Notes: a model not told the origin generated them from the sequence alone. DNA of 64,000 nt from UBA1765 sp045629945 (GCA_045629945.1 JAZQSE010000029.1:1-64000), one strand, 5' to 3'; shown: positions 1-9,287, counted from the first letter of the stretch. Numbers and translations: made by a program.

Positions 1-1283
1 TCACGTTTGTGAATGGTAATGAAACGCTACAATCTTCTACGGTGGCTTTCGGAGAAACTCCTGCTTACAGCGGACAAGTCCCTACAAAAGAAGCAACTCA
101 GGCTTACACTTATTCGTTCAAAGGTTGGTCACCTGAAATTGTAACGGTCGCTGGGAACGCTACTTACAAAGCTGTGTTTGATAGTGCTCTTGTTCGTTAC
201 TATGTCCAGTTCTTGAACGGAGACAACGTTTTACAAGCAGATTCTTTAGGTTACGGCATTTTACCTACTTACAATGCAACAACACCTACAAAAGAAGCAA
301 CTCAGGCTTACACTTATTCGTTCAAAGGCTGGTCGCCTGAAATTGCAGTTGTCGCTGGAAACGCTACTTACAAAGCTGTGTTTGATAGCACATTGATTCC
401 AGCAAGTTCTAGTAGCATTGAATCGTCTTCTAGTTCTGAAGCGGTTGTTCCTGCAATTGTTACAGAATGTTCTATCGAAGAAAATCAATTGAATGTTTCT
501 ATTACACCTGCAAGCGATGGTTCTGCTTGGAATTTACAATTCAATGTTTTTGACGCATTAGGAAATGTAATTCGCTCTAGCGAAAAAATTTCAGGAACAG
601 CTTCTTCTTATACATTCTTAGTTCCTTCTATAGCACCAACTGCTACAACTCAAACTTATTATGCTTACATTTATTTGAATGATAAAGCAGAACAAGCTTG
701 TCCATCCACACTTAGCTGGAATGTGGCTAGCGTCGTTATCCCAAGTAGTTCTTCTGAAGCACCTGTTGTTTCTTCTAGTTCTAGCGTTGATGAACCTGTT
801 TCTAGCAGCTCCGTTGAAGAATCTTCTAGCTCTGAAATTTCTAGCTCTTCTATGGATAGTTCTTCAAGTGAAACTGAAATCCAAAGCAGTTCTTCTGAAA
901 TACCTGTTGTTTCTTCTAGTTCTAGCGTTGATGAACCTGTTTCTAGCAGCTCCGTTGAAGAATCTTCTAGCTCTGAAATTTCTAGTTCTTCTATGGATAG
1001 TTCTTCAAGTGAATCCGAAATTCAAAGTAGTTCTTCTGAAATAACTGATGGTTTGGAGAATGCTTTGATTCCTTCGCTGGCTTTGTCTTTAGATGGGAGA
1101 AAATTGCAAATTCATGGAGCTAAAGATGTGCAAGTTCGTCTCTTTGATTTGCAAGGTGTTCCAAGATATATAGTTAATAGTGTGAATGGTTTTGTGGATT
1201 TGAATGCTTTGCCTGCCGGTTCTTATATTGTTTACGTGAAGGCTAAAGATTATTCACTTTCTCGAGGAATTGTTTTGCGTTAG
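1..1283 (+). CDS. Secreted Ser-rich protein with InlB-type repeats and T9SS-like C-terminus (5' end outside window)
   Basis: The frame is open from the first bases, so the true start lies upstream; a GTG at position 9 is not a credible start because it falls inside a repeat domain. Two InlB-type (Listeria-Bacteroides) beta-repeats follow each other (codons ~1-60 and 62-125), nearly identical at DNA level with a 204-bp period (for example 81 and 285). Then come a Ser linker, a beta-rich domain of about 90 residues, a long Ser/Glu linker made of a 141-bp tandem duplication, and a C-terminal ~75-residue domain ending RGIVLR that resembles T9SS sorting domains. Probably exported to the cell surface. 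No enzymatic domain is visible in this part. Family calls are by pattern; the N-terminal function is unknown. Confidence 0.8.
   Translation, partial: TFVNGNETLQSSTVAFGETPAYSGQVPTKEATQAYTYSFKGWSPEIVTVAGNATYKAVFDSALVRYYVQFLNGDNVLQADSLGYGILPTYNATTPTKEATQAYTYSFKGWSPEIAVVAGNATYKAVFDSTLIPASSSSIESSSSSEAVVPAIVTECSIEENQLNVSITPASDGSAWNLQFNVFDALGNVIRSSEKISGTASSYTFLVPSIAPTATTQTYYAYIYLNDKAEQACPSTLSWNVASVVIPSSSSEAPVVSSSSSVDEPVSSSSVEESSSSEISSSSMDSSSSETEIQSSSSEIPVVSSSSSVDEPVSSSSVEESSSSEISSSSMDSSSSESEIQSSSSEITDGLENALIPSLALSLDGRKLQIHGAKDVQVRLFDLQGVPRYIVNSVNGFVDLNALPAGSYIVYVKAKDYSLSRGIVLR
761..1042 (+). repeat. Two tandem 141-bp units coding for the Ser/Glu linker
   Basis: The unit starting with acctgttgtttcttctag at 761 recurs at 902 with few substitutions, giving 47 amino acids per unit. 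It is an in-frame duplication inside the Ser-rich linker and a likely site of length variation between strains. Confidence 0.85.
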
Positions 1284-1285
1284 GG

Positions 1286-1319
1286 ACCAAAGCCCGTAAG
1301 GGGACGGACTTTGGTTTTT
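1286..1319 (+). terminator. Rho-independent terminator after the Ser-rich gene
   Basis: ACCAAAG (1286-1292) pairs with CTTTGGT (1309-1315) and is followed by TTTT. It lies two bases past the stop codon, so it fits termination of the first gene. Confidence 0.55.
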
Positions 1320-1343
1320 GTAAAAAACAAAAGGCTGAACGGA

Positions 1344-1398
1344 CGCCCGCCTTTGGCGGGCGATACCGCAAAGGGCCCGACCTTGCTTTTAAGCAAGG
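1344..1398. other. Two strong G+C-rich hairpins in the intergenic gap
   Basis: CGCCCGCC (1344-1351) pairs across a TTT loop with GGCGGGCG (1355-1362). CCTTGCTT (1381-1388) pairs with AAGCAAGG (1391-1398) across two bases. Neither has a U-tract, and the G+C content contrasts with the AT-rich surroundings. It could be a dispersed repeat unit or a structured leader of the epimerase gene; the sequence alone does not decide. Confidence 0.5.
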
Positions 1399-1432
1399 GA
1401 ACGCCATTTAAAATTTTATTATTATTCTTTCT

Positions 1433-2398
1433 ATGAAAAAGTGTCTTGTTACTGGTGTTGCAGGTTTTATCGGCTGTGAAGTAGCTTTGCTTTTGTCTAA
1501 AGCAGGCTATTCTATTGTTGGAATTGATAATTTGAACCATTATTATGATGTTTCGTTGAAGCACGCGCGTTTAAAGCGTTTAAATGGATTAGTGGATTTT
1601 AGAGAAATGGATTTAGTGGATAAAAATTCACTGAATGATCTTTTTAAAACTGAAAAGTTTGATGCGGTTGTGCATTTAGCGGCTCAGGCCGGCGTGCGAT
1701 ATAGCCTTGAAAATCCGCAAGCTTATGTGGATAGTAATGTGACTGGGTTTTTGTCGATTCTTGAATGTTGTCGTGAAAATCCTGTAAAGCATTTGGTTTA
1801 TGCGTCTTCTTCTAGCGTTTATGGCAGAAATAAAAAAACGCCTTTTTCTACTGAAGATCCTGTTTGTATGCCTTCTAGCCTTTATGCAGCGACAAAACGT
1901 TCTAATGAGTTGATGGCTGAAACGTATTCTCATTTATTCAAAGTGAATAGTACCGGGCTTCGTTTCTTTACAGTTTATGGACCTTGGGGCAGGCCCGATA
2001 TGGCGCCATGGCTTTTTGCTTCTTCTATTTTAGACGGAAAACCTATTAAAGTTTTTAATAATGGAAATATGCTTCGCGATTTTACGTATATCGCAGATAT
2101 TGCAGAAGGTGTTGTGCGCGTTCTTGAAAATGGTTTAGAACGAGTTCCTATCCATAAACTTTATAACATCGGCCACGGTTCGCCCGTAAATTTGATGGAT
2201 TTTATCGCTATTTTGGAGAATTCTCTTGGAATTGAAGCGAAAAAAGACTTTTTACCTATGCAACCCGGCGACGTAGAAGTGACTTATGCTGATACTTCCG
2301 CTTTAGAAAAAGAAGTGGGTTATCTGGCTAATACTGACCTAGAAACCGGCGTAAAAGCTTTTGCCGAATGGTTCAAAGATTATAAAAATTCTATTTAA
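1433..2398 (+). CDS. NAD-dependent nucleotide-sugar epimerase (UDP-glucuronate 4-epimerase type)
   Basis: Extended short-chain dehydrogenase of 321 residues, the usual length. The Rossmann dinucleotide motif GVAGFIG sits at residues 8-14, the catalytic YxxxK at Y151/K155, with the Ser stretch (125-128) before it. The FYTVYGPWGRPDMA-type block (here FFTVYGPWGRPDMA) is typical of the UDP-glucuronate 4-epimerase branch, which makes UDP-galacturonate for surface polysaccharide; UDP-glucose 4-epimerase is less likely. Cytoplasmic. No clear Shine-Dalgarno precedes the ATG. It stands alone between an outer-membrane-type gene and an ABC operon, so its pathway partners are not visible here. The family is certain, the exact substrate inferred. 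Confidence 0.85.
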   Translation: MKKCLVTGVAGFIGCEVALLLSKAGYSIVGIDNLNHYYDVSLKHARLKRLNGLVDFREMDLVDKNSLNDLFKTEKFDAVVHLAAQAGVRYSLENPQAYVDSNVTGFLSILECCRENPVKHLVYASSSSVYGRNKKTPFSTEDPVCMPSSLYAATKRSNELMAETYSHLFKVNSTGLRFFTVYGPWGRPDMAPWLFASSILDGKPIKVFNNGNMLRDFTYIADIAEGVVRVLENGLERVPIHKLYNIGHGSPVNLMDFIAILENSLGIEAKKDFLPMQPGDVEVTYADTSALEKEVGYLANTDLETGVKAFAEWFKDYKNSI

Positions 2399-2480
2399 TC
2401 TGACTTTTTAGAATAAACCTGAAATTTAGGTCATTTTTCTATTTGTCTTTTGCTTTGAAAAGAGTATTTTTTGGGGTGTT

Positions 2481-2780
2481 ATGAAAGTGCAATTTATTTT
2501 ATCATGGATTCTTCGAGGACTTGGTGTTCTCGCTGTTCTCGTTTATTTTTTCGGTGCTACTCAAATCGGAGAATGGTTTCCTGGACTTATCGGAAAATCT
2601 TTAAATCCTGTTTTTTATACTGGGATCGCTCTTTATGTTGTTGGAGCTGTGTATTATCGAATTTTGTTTAAAAAAGAGCGCAATCAACAAATTCAGGAAC
2701 ATTTAGAAGAAAAAGCTAAAGCCGCTTTAAAAAAGAACGCTAGTTCGTCAGAAGACGATTCTAATGAGGAATCACTATGA
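2481..2780 (+). CDS. Small membrane protein, first gene of the ABC operon
   Basis: 99 residues with two predicted membrane segments (about 8-28 and 45-62) and a charged, Glu/Lys-rich cytoplasmic tail. GGGGTG lies just upstream of the ATG as a possible ribosome binding site. Its stop overlaps the ATG of the ABC ATPase by 4 bp, so it is translationally coupled and may be an accessory subunit of that transporter. I do not recognise a family. The gap before it (2399-2480) holds only a weak hairpin near 2416-2432. Confidence 0.65.
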   Translation: MKVQFILSWILRGLGVLAVLVYFFGATQIGEWFPGLIGKSLNPVFYTGIALYVVGAVYYRILFKKERNQQIQEHLEEKAKAALKKNASSSEDDSNEESL

Positions 2781-3688
2781 TTCAAATAGAAAATCTGACT
2801 AAAACTTATCGCACTGGTTTTTTCATGCACCAGAAACCCGCTTTAAAAGGGATTTCGCTTTCGGTGCCTCGTGGTATGATTTATGGTTTTATTGGGCCAA
2901 ATGGTGCTGGTAAATCAACTACTATTAAAATTCTAACTGGTCTTTTAGGGGCTGATTCTGGGAAAGTGACCATTGCTGGTATGCCCCCAAAACGTCCACA
3001 AACAAGAAAAATTCTTGGCTATTGCCCTGAACAACCTTATTTTTATGATTATTTAAGTGGCCGCGAACTCCTTTCATTTTATGGTCGTCTTGTTGGGTTA
3101 GAAGGCACTACTTTAAACGCAAGAATCCAATGGGCTTTACAAACGGTTCATGCTGATAAAGATTGGATTGACAGACGCCTTAGAACCTACTCAAAAGGTA
3201 TGATGCAACGCGTTGGCCTTGCTCAATCGATTCTTTCTAAACCAGAACTTTTGATTCTTGATGAACCTATGAGTGGCTTAGACCCTATGGGGCGTCGCGA
3301 TGTGAGAGAAGCAATTCTTTCTCTTAATCAAGAAGGTGTGACTATTTTCTATTCTAGCCATTTGCTCTCTGATGTGGAATCTATTAGCGAACGCGTGGCA
3401 ATGATTGTTGATGGAAAAATTGTTCGCGAAGGTACTGTCGAAGAAATTACAGAAAGCGCTTCTACAGAATATCATGTCAGAACAGGCCAGACTCTTTTAG
3501 AACAAGACCTTCCGCAGAATGTTGTTTCTACAGGGCACCCACAGGAATGGGTTTGTAAAGACGCTACTTCAAAAGATGCTTTTTTAAGTTATTGTCTTTC
3601 TCATAATATTTCTATTGAAAAGATGGAAAATTCAAGACCTAGTCTTGAAGAAGTTTTAACAAAGGAGATTGCACGTGCTGAGTCTTAA
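2777..3688 (+). CDS. ABC transporter ATP-binding protein
   Basis: 303-residue ABC-2-type ATPase. Walker A GPNGAGKST is at 40-48, the signature loop (YSKGMMQ, with K-G in place of the usual G-G) at 138-144, Walker B LLILDEP at 158-164 and the switch His at 195. It is closest in style to CcmA/NosF-like ATPases that power export or gliding and exopolysaccharide-type ABC-2 systems. It overlaps the upstream small membrane protein by 4 bp and the permease gene downstream by 14 bp, so the three form one unit. The substrate cannot be read from sequence. Confidence 0.9.
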   Translation: MIQIENLTKTYRTGFFMHQKPALKGISLSVPRGMIYGFIGPNGAGKSTTIKILTGLLGADSGKVTIAGMPPKRPQTRKILGYCPEQPYFYDYLSGRELLSFYGRLVGLEGTTLNARIQWALQTVHADKDWIDRRLRTYSKGMMQRVGLAQSILSKPELLILDEPMSGLDPMGRRDVREAILSLNQEGVTIFYSSHLLSDVESISERVAMIVDGKIVREGTVEEITESASTEYHVRTGQTLLEQDLPQNVVSTGHPQEWVCKDATSKDAFLSYCLSHNISIEKMENSRPSLEEVLTKEIARAES

Positions 3689-4478
3689 AAATATTGCAAT
3701 CATTGCCTGGAATACATTCAGAGAATCTGTTCGCGATAAGATTTTGTATAACATTGTTTTCTTAACAATTGCGCTTGCCTTTTTCAGCATTGTTCTTGGT
3801 GAATGGTCTGTTTTTGATAGAGCGCATGTGATTAAATCAACCACTCTTTCTATTATGTCTTTGTCGGGGCTTCTTATTTCTGTTTTTGTAGGAATAAGCC
3901 TTGTTCAAAAAGAAATCCAACGCAAAACCGTTTTAACACTTCTTTCAAAACCTATTAGCCGAGGGACTTTTATTCTTGGAAAATATTTGGGTTTAATGGG
4001 TGTTGTGGCTGTTCACTTGTCAATTCTTTCAGCGGTTTATTATTCCATTTTATTTTTAACACACTCTTCTCCTACACTTTCTTTATTGCAAGCTATATAT
4101 CTCGTTTTTTGGGAACTTGCTATTGTTGTTGCTATTGCTTTACTTTTCTCTAGTTTTTCAACACCTGTTCTAAGTGCACTTTTTACATTAGGCGTTTATT
4201 TTGCTGGCCACCTTTCTGGTCAACTTTTAGAACAAGTTCGCTTTGTCCAACGCATGGGAGAAATTACTGGTGGCATGAGTACTCTTCTTGAAAAGGCCGC
4301 TGTTGTTATCCATGCTGTTTTCCCAGGACTTTATCGTTATAACATAAGTGCTTATGTTATCCATGGAGTTCCGTTACCTGAGAATTATTTGTTGTGGAGT
4401 TCTCTATACGCCATAGGCTACATCAGCGTATTTTTGGGTATCGCTTCTTGGTGGTTCAGTAGGAGGGACTTTTTATGA
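3675..4478 (+). CDS. ABC-2 type permease (NosY-like)
   Basis: 267 residues with six likely membrane helices and an N-terminal amphipathic stretch typical of the NosY/ABC-2 permease family. I place the start at GTG 3675, seven bases after AAGGAG (3662-3667). A TTG at 3669 would add two residues but lies almost on top of that ribosome binding site. The gene ends in a 4-bp overlap with the first PilT-like ATPase gene, so transporter and PilT-like genes are co-transcribed. Substrate unknown. Confidence 0.85.
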   Translation: MLSLKNIAIIAWNTFRESVRDKILYNIVFLTIALAFFSIVLGEWSVFDRAHVIKSTTLSIMSLSGLLISVFVGISLVQKEIQRKTVLTLLSKPISRGTFILGKYLGLMGVVAVHLSILSAVYYSILFLTHSSPTLSLLQAIYLVFWELAIVVAIALLFSSFSTPVLSALFTLGVYFAGHLSGQLLEQVRFVQRMGEITGGMSTLLEKAAVVIHAVFPGLYRYNISAYVIHGVPLPENYLLWSSLYAIGYISVFLGIASWWFSRRDFL

Positions 4479-6100
4479 GAAACCGTTATTTAGCCAAAGT
4501 TTTAATTGCCAACAAATTTGTTGCAGAAAATGTGGCCAAAGACTTTTTGGGAAAAGTTTCTCCTGGAAAAGATCTGGGGCAAGTTCTTTGTGAAGCAGGC
4601 TTTTTAGATGAAAAAACTTATCGCCGCGTTTTAGATTATGTCATTCAGTTAGAAAAAAAGAATGCAGTTGCTCCACAAGCAACTCAAACCACTCCACCAA
4701 AATCCAGTGGAACAACGTTTGGTCGTTCAGCTCCTGTTCAAGAAACGCAGCCACAGATTATTAAAACGCAAACACCAACTTTTGCTTCTGAAAATAAAGA
4801 GCCAGAATCTTCTGCTCTACAAATTGAAGGCAATAGCTTATATGGTTCCACATCGTCTTCTGCAATACAAGTTGAAGAAGTTGCCGGGCTTGAATCTACA
4901 AGAGTGTCCGGCGGTTTTCAAATGGCTACTGCCGATAGCGATTCTGAAAACACAGAAAATAGCGAATCCCTCCCTGTGCGGTTTGCGCTAAATACAGGTG
5001 AAGGCGAAATTAAAGTTCCTGAATCTATTTCTGCAAAAAATTCTTTGGCAGAAATTATTGTTTACGCTAGAGCTTGCCAAGCAACAGATATTTATCTCTT
5101 TGAAAATCGTCCGGCGGCATTTCGACGCTTTGGTACAATGGTTCAAGCTACACCTGATTCCATTATTGCTGAACGTTTAAATGATTGGCTTTTAGAAGCA
5201 TCTAAAGGTTTTGCTGACTTTTATACTCCTGCTGTAGGGAAAAACTTTAGCCGTACTTTTGCTCTTTCAGGTACTGGCCGCGCAAGACTTTCTGTTACAT
5301 GGAGTGGAGTCACACCTTTCCTTTCTATTCGATTGATTCCGTTAGAACCTATCCCATTTGAAAGTTTATATTTGCCCGATTTCTGTGCCGAATTTGCCAA
5401 TCTAACAAGTGGCTTGGTGTTAATCGCTGGGCCCGCATCAAGTGGCCGTTCTTCTACACTCACAATGTATGGTGAGGCTATTGCAGCATCGCGTTATGCT
5501 CTGATTGAAACAGTCGAAAAACCAGTGGAACGTTTATTGCATAATCCTAACGGAGCAATTATCCAACGAGGTGTCGGGCTTCACACCGTTTCTGGCGAAT
5601 CTGGCATTAAAACCGCTATCCAAGAAGGGGCAGACGTTCTCTTATTTGATTCTATTGCTTCTATAGAAGAACTTTCTCTTTTACTTTCGGCAGCGAATTC
5701 AGGTATGCTTGTCTTTGCTACAGCAACAGGAAACAATACGGTATCATTGCTGAATCGTTTTTTGGATTCTGTCCCACAGGCACTCAGAGCTTCTTTCGCT
5801 GCAAGCCTTGCTGATTCTTTAAAAGGCATTATTGTGCAACACCTTATTCCTGTTGTGGGTGGTGAAGGACTTGTGCTCGCCACAGAATCTTTAAAAGTTT
5901 CTTCTACTATAGCAAACCTTTTACGAAAAGAAGAAATCGCTCAGATTCCTGCAGCTTTAGCTTCTGCCAAAGGCACCGCCATTACATTAGATGATTCTTT
6001 AAAAATGCTTGTTGATTCTGGTTACATTGAAGGTGTTGAAGCTTGGAAACGCGCTTTTGATGTCCGTAATTTTGCTACTTATCGCCCAGGGAGGAACTAA
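4475..6100 (+). CDS. PilT/GspE-family ATPase with degenerate active site (long form)
   Basis: 541 residues. An N-terminal ~60-residue helical domain and a Ser/Gln/Glu-rich linker (about 65-170) lead into a PilT-like core (190-540). The P-loop reads GPASSGRSS (319-327), so the invariant Lys is Arg325. The region where PilT has its Walker B Glu reads DVLLFDSIAS (387-396), and the His box is ATATG. Hydrolysis is therefore doubtful; a regulatory or structural role, or pairing with the next ATPase, is likelier. PilT itself retracts type IV pili; no pilin or assembly gene is nearby. Overlaps the permease by 4 bp. Confidence 0.8.
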   Translation: MRNRYLAKVLIANKFVAENVAKDFLGKVSPGKDLGQVLCEAGFLDEKTYRRVLDYVIQLEKKNAVAPQATQTTPPKSSGTTFGRSAPVQETQPQIIKTQTPTFASENKEPESSALQIEGNSLYGSTSSSAIQVEEVAGLESTRVSGGFQMATADSDSENTENSESLPVRFALNTGEGEIKVPESISAKNSLAEIIVYARACQATDIYLFENRPAAFRRFGTMVQATPDSIIAERLNDWLLEASKGFADFYTPAVGKNFSRTFALSGTGRARLSVTWSGVTPFLSIRLIPLEPIPFESLYLPDFCAEFANLTSGLVLIAGPASSGRSSTLTMYGEAIAASRYALIETVEKPVERLLHNPNGAIIQRGVGLHTVSGESGIKTAIQEGADVLLFDSIASIEELSLLLSAANSGMLVFATATGNNTVSLLNRFLDSVPQALRASFAASLADSLKGIIVQHLIPVVGGEGLVLATESLKVSSTIANLLRKEEIAQIPAALASAKGTAITLDDSLKMLVDSGYIEGVEAWKRAFDVRNFATYRPGRN

Positions 6101-6102
6101 CA

Positions 6103-7092
6103 ATGACTGCTAATCAAATCTTAGATTATGCACTACAAAATGGTGCAAGTGATGTTATTCTCATTGAAGGCGCTCTTCCTTGTGTTCGTTTAGGTCGTAA
6201 AGTCGGGCAAATTCCAGAAACTTCACCAATTCCTTCTGGTTTTTTAGATGAATTTTTAGGCGTTTTACCAGAAAGTGTCGGCGTCAGCCTTGTCGGTCCG
6301 TTCCTTGACACCATGTGGCGTGTACGCTATTCACGTGGTGCTATGGGGAAAACCGCTATTTTACGCCCCCTTTTAAGCGCATGCCCAGACTTTTATTCTC
6401 TAGGCGTTCCTGATTCTTTACAAAATTTACTTTCAGCCACTTCTGGCGTTATTCTCTTTTGCGGGCCTGCTGCTAGTGGAAAAACAACAACCGCTTCAGC
6501 ATTTATTTCTGCTTATTGTTCTTCAGCAATGCACAGAGCCATATTCTTAGACCCTCTAAAAGAATACAACATAGAAACCGGTGAAAGCATTGTTATTCAG
6601 ACTCCTTTAAGCGAACAGCCTCAAGAAGAAATTGCTCACGCTGTTCGTGCTGGTGCTGATTTATTGTGGTTTGGTGATATTTCAGTTGAAGCTTTACACC
6701 CAGCTTTACGTGCTGCAGAATCAGGGGCTGTTGTTGTAGCAACCCTGACAGCCGCAACAACGGCTGGTGCTTTAGCTGAACTCCTCCAAGATGCTCCATT
6801 AGTTGTCCGCACTCAATTTGCCTCTAATTTACGAGCTATTGTTGTCCAACACTTAATTCCTTCTACCGATGGTTCTACTCTTGTACCAGCGTGGGAAATT
6901 GTTTATGGCAGCCAAAGCATTGCAGCACAAATTCGCAATGGCGATTTTTATAAAATAAAACAACTCGTAAAACAAAATTCTTCGGATGGTTCATTGCCTC
7001 TTGACGTTTCATTAGCAGAACTTGTCCGATGCGGTTATATCCAACGAGAAGAAGCTGAAAAGATTGCCTTTGATATTTCTAGCATAGGTTAA
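6103..7092 (+). CDS. PilT-like ATPase, short paralogue
   Basis: 329 residues, homologous along its length to the core of the preceding protein but without the N-terminal extension. The P-loop is intact (GPAASGKTT, 121-129, Lys127). The Walker B region reads DLLWFGDIS (186-194) without the usual GEMRD, and the His box is ATLTAATT. It may bind ATP and hydrolyse it weakly. GGGAGG lies upstream of the ATG and only 2 bp separate it from the first copy, which fits an ancestral duplication and a hetero-oligomer like PilT/PilU. No pilus genes are in the window. Confidence 0.8.
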   Translation: MTANQILDYALQNGASDVILIEGALPCVRLGRKVGQIPETSPIPSGFLDEFLGVLPESVGVSLVGPFLDTMWRVRYSRGAMGKTAILRPLLSACPDFYSLGVPDSLQNLLSATSGVILFCGPAASGKTTTASAFISAYCSSAMHRAIFLDPLKEYNIETGESIVIQTPLSEQPQEEIAHAVRAGADLLWFGDISVEALHPALRAAESGAVVVATLTAATTAGALAELLQDAPLVVRTQFASNLRAIVVQHLIPSTDGSTLVPAWEIVYGSQSIAAQIRNGDFYKIKQLVKQNSSDGSLPLDVSLAELVRCGYIQREEAEKIAFDISSIG

Positions 7093-7094
7093 AT

Positions 7095-9287
7095 ATGCGC
7101 ATTTTAAGTGCGTGTTTTTTTGCCATTATTTTTTCTTTTTCTCAAATTTCTGCAGAAGAAATTTCTTTTGATTTTTTGAATCCCTTCAAAAAGCCTTTAT
7201 GGTCTCTTGGGTATATTCCTGAAACAAAAGATTCTACGAAAACCATTCTGTATTTAAGCGACGCTCCTAATTCTGCTTGGTTTTATTTAGGAGCATTTTA
7301 TGCCTTTGAAAATTATGGCATAAAAATTGATTCTATTGTCGGCAACTCTGTCGGACTTTGGATTGCTAGTTTATGGAAATCAGGGTGGGCTTTAGATGAC
7401 ATACAACGGCTTTTAAGAGAAAATGATATTTCAAAACAACTTTCTCTAAGCGAATCTAAAAAAAACACCTGGGAACATTTTAAAGTTCCTTTATCCAAGG
7501 AATCCTGGGCTCCAACGCTACAAGTTCGTTTAGCTTTTTCCGTTGATTCAAACATTTCCGTCAATACATTGCCTTTAACACCAGATTCTATTTATTTAGC
7601 CAATTTGCGTTTTCGCTTTCGTGTCGAAGAAAGTCTTTTTAGAAAAAATTTCCCGAAAAATATTAGTGGAGTCAATTGTGAAGGCCATTACTTAAATGGT
7701 TCTGATGCGGTAATTAAAACCATGCCTTTTGCTGAAAATATTTCAGGGGCCGGTTGTGTATTACCCTTACCTTTAGAATCAAAATCTAACGAATTCCCTG
7801 TAATTCTTTCTGCCTGGCCTAAACGAATTCCCAAAAACCAGAGTTCCGAATCTTATCGAGAATACCTTTACTATGAAAGAGAATTGTCTTTTTTAAATAG
7901 TTCTATTCTGACTATACGCCCTCATTTCTCGCTTGAAAACTCTCCTGAAACCTGGATGCAAAGCGGTTTTTCAGAAGTAGAAAAAAATTTATCTGCATTT
8001 TCTTCTGTCCAAAAACTCAAACCGTATGAGACCGCTTCTAAATCCATTGACCCTTGGTTTCGGGTAATTCCTGTTGTAGATTCTATTCCTTCTGAAATCC
8101 AACCTCATCTATTGTCTTTTTGGAATTTCCAGGATTCAGGATTTTCTCTAGTCAACCATTTCATTTCTGACGTAAGCCAGTCTCCAGTTTATGATTCATT
8201 AAAAATACAAATGCATAAAAACGGAACTTTACAAATAGAGGCAAAATCTCCTTTTGTTTTAGATTTGCAAGCAGGTGGTTTTGGCTCTTCTGTTTTTGGG
8301 CCATTCCTTTTCGGCGATTTCCGAATCCGTTATGTGAATCAATTTGAATACGAATTAGGTTCTAATATTTTTTATGGCTTGCAAGGTTTTGGCGTTACTC
8401 CAGAATTCAAACTTTTGCGTTTACTAGAAGGCTCTTTTGATTTTGGCATTCGTTATAATTACAGAAATTTAAAACCATTAAACAGTTTTATCAATGACAT
8501 TGCTGCTTCTCAACAAATTAAAGAAGAATGGCAAAATGATGTTTCATTTATTTTGGATTACCATTTAGATAAATTCAACTCTTTTTCTTTACAAGCTCTT
8601 GTAGGGAAAAGAGAATATCTGTTAAATGAATACATTTCAAAAAAACGTATTTCTGTCCGCCCTATTTCCCCTGAACTTTCATTTATCCACAATACAAGTA
8701 AACAAAATCCTTGGTTTGCTAAAAATGGTTCTTTTATAAAAACCACTCTTGGATTAGAATCTGTGGGGGCAATCTTTGGCGAAGGTGAAACCGTCCCCAT
8801 TTTCTGGAAACTGAATGGAAACGCTTCATTGGCTTATTCCCCTTATTCTTTTTTAACGCTCGGTCTTGGAACCTTCGCAGGCGCAAACATTTACCAAGAA
8901 GATGGTGAAACCTATCCTCCTTCATTTGGCTTTTTAGGTATTGATAACACCATACGCCAAGAAATAAACGCTACACCTTTTGCAAGCAATTGGTATTCTC
9001 CAGAATACCGTTCTCACCATCACCTTGCTACAAATGCTCGCCTTGGCTTACATTTAGGTAATTTCAGTGCTTGGCTTTTTGCAAGTTATATTCACGATTT
9101 TGAAGAAAATGAATTACTCCGTTTAGAAAATTCCCGTTTAGCATTAGAACCTGTTTTACGCTATGCTTATCGCTCTTTAGAAATTTCCATCGGCATGACA
9201 AGGCAAGTCAATTTTGATTCAGCCAGTGATTTATCAGATTTTTCTGATTACCGTTATTTTATTCAAGTTGGCAATTTCTGTTTTTAA
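7095..9287 (+). CDS. Patatin-like domain fused to an outer-membrane beta-barrel (PlpD-like)
   Basis: 730 residues with a signal peptide (about 1-20). Residues 45-270 resemble a patatin phospholipase: the nucleophile elbow GNSVG (GxSxG) follows a helix-strand unit, as in PlpD/RssA proteins. The glycine-rich oxyanion loop and the DGG/DGA motif with the second catalytic residue are not recognisable, so activity is doubtful. Residues ~385-730 alternate in barrel fashion and end in an aromatic residue, like BamA-family barrels. The architecture matches type Vd autotransporters. It is the last gene of the 2481-9287 operon and may be what that system handles or anchors to. Confidence 0.7.
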   Translation: MRILSACFFAIIFSFSQISAEEISFDFLNPFKKPLWSLGYIPETKDSTKTILYLSDAPNSAWFYLGAFYAFENYGIKIDSIVGNSVGLWIASLWKSGWALDDIQRLLRENDISKQLSLSESKKNTWEHFKVPLSKESWAPTLQVRLAFSVDSNISVNTLPLTPDSIYLANLRFRFRVEESLFRKNFPKNISGVNCEGHYLNGSDAVIKTMPFAENISGAGCVLPLPLESKSNEFPVILSAWPKRIPKNQSSESYREYLYYERELSFLNSSILTIRPHFSLENSPETWMQSGFSEVEKNLSAFSSVQKLKPYETASKSIDPWFRVIPVVDSIPSEIQPHLLSFWNFQDSGFSLVNHFISDVSQSPVYDSLKIQMHKNGTLQIEAKSPFVLDLQAGGFGSSVFGPFLFGDFRIRYVNQFEYELGSNIFYGLQGFGVTPEFKLLRLLEGSFDFGIRYNYRNLKPLNSFINDIAASQQIKEEWQNDVSFILDYHLDKFNSFSLQALVGKREYLLNEYISKKRISVRPISPELSFIHNTSKQNPWFAKNGSFIKTTLGLESVGAIFGEGETVPIFWKLNGNASLAYSPYSFLTLGLGTFAGANIYQEDGETYPPSFGFLGIDNTIRQEINATPFASNWYSPEYRSHHHLATNARLGLHLGNFSAWLFASYIHDFEENELLRLENSRLALEPVLRYAYRSLEISIGMTRQVNFDSASDLSDFSDYRYFIQVGNFCF

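Noticed and set aside
679..1044. Leu-rich frame inside the Ser-rich gene
   Set aside because: It is the shifted reading of the Ser codon repeats, with no start signal or independent conservation.
1280..1564. Minus-strand frame across the hairpin-rich gap
   Set aside because: It overlaps the start of the epimerase gene and spans terminator-like stems; no coding features.
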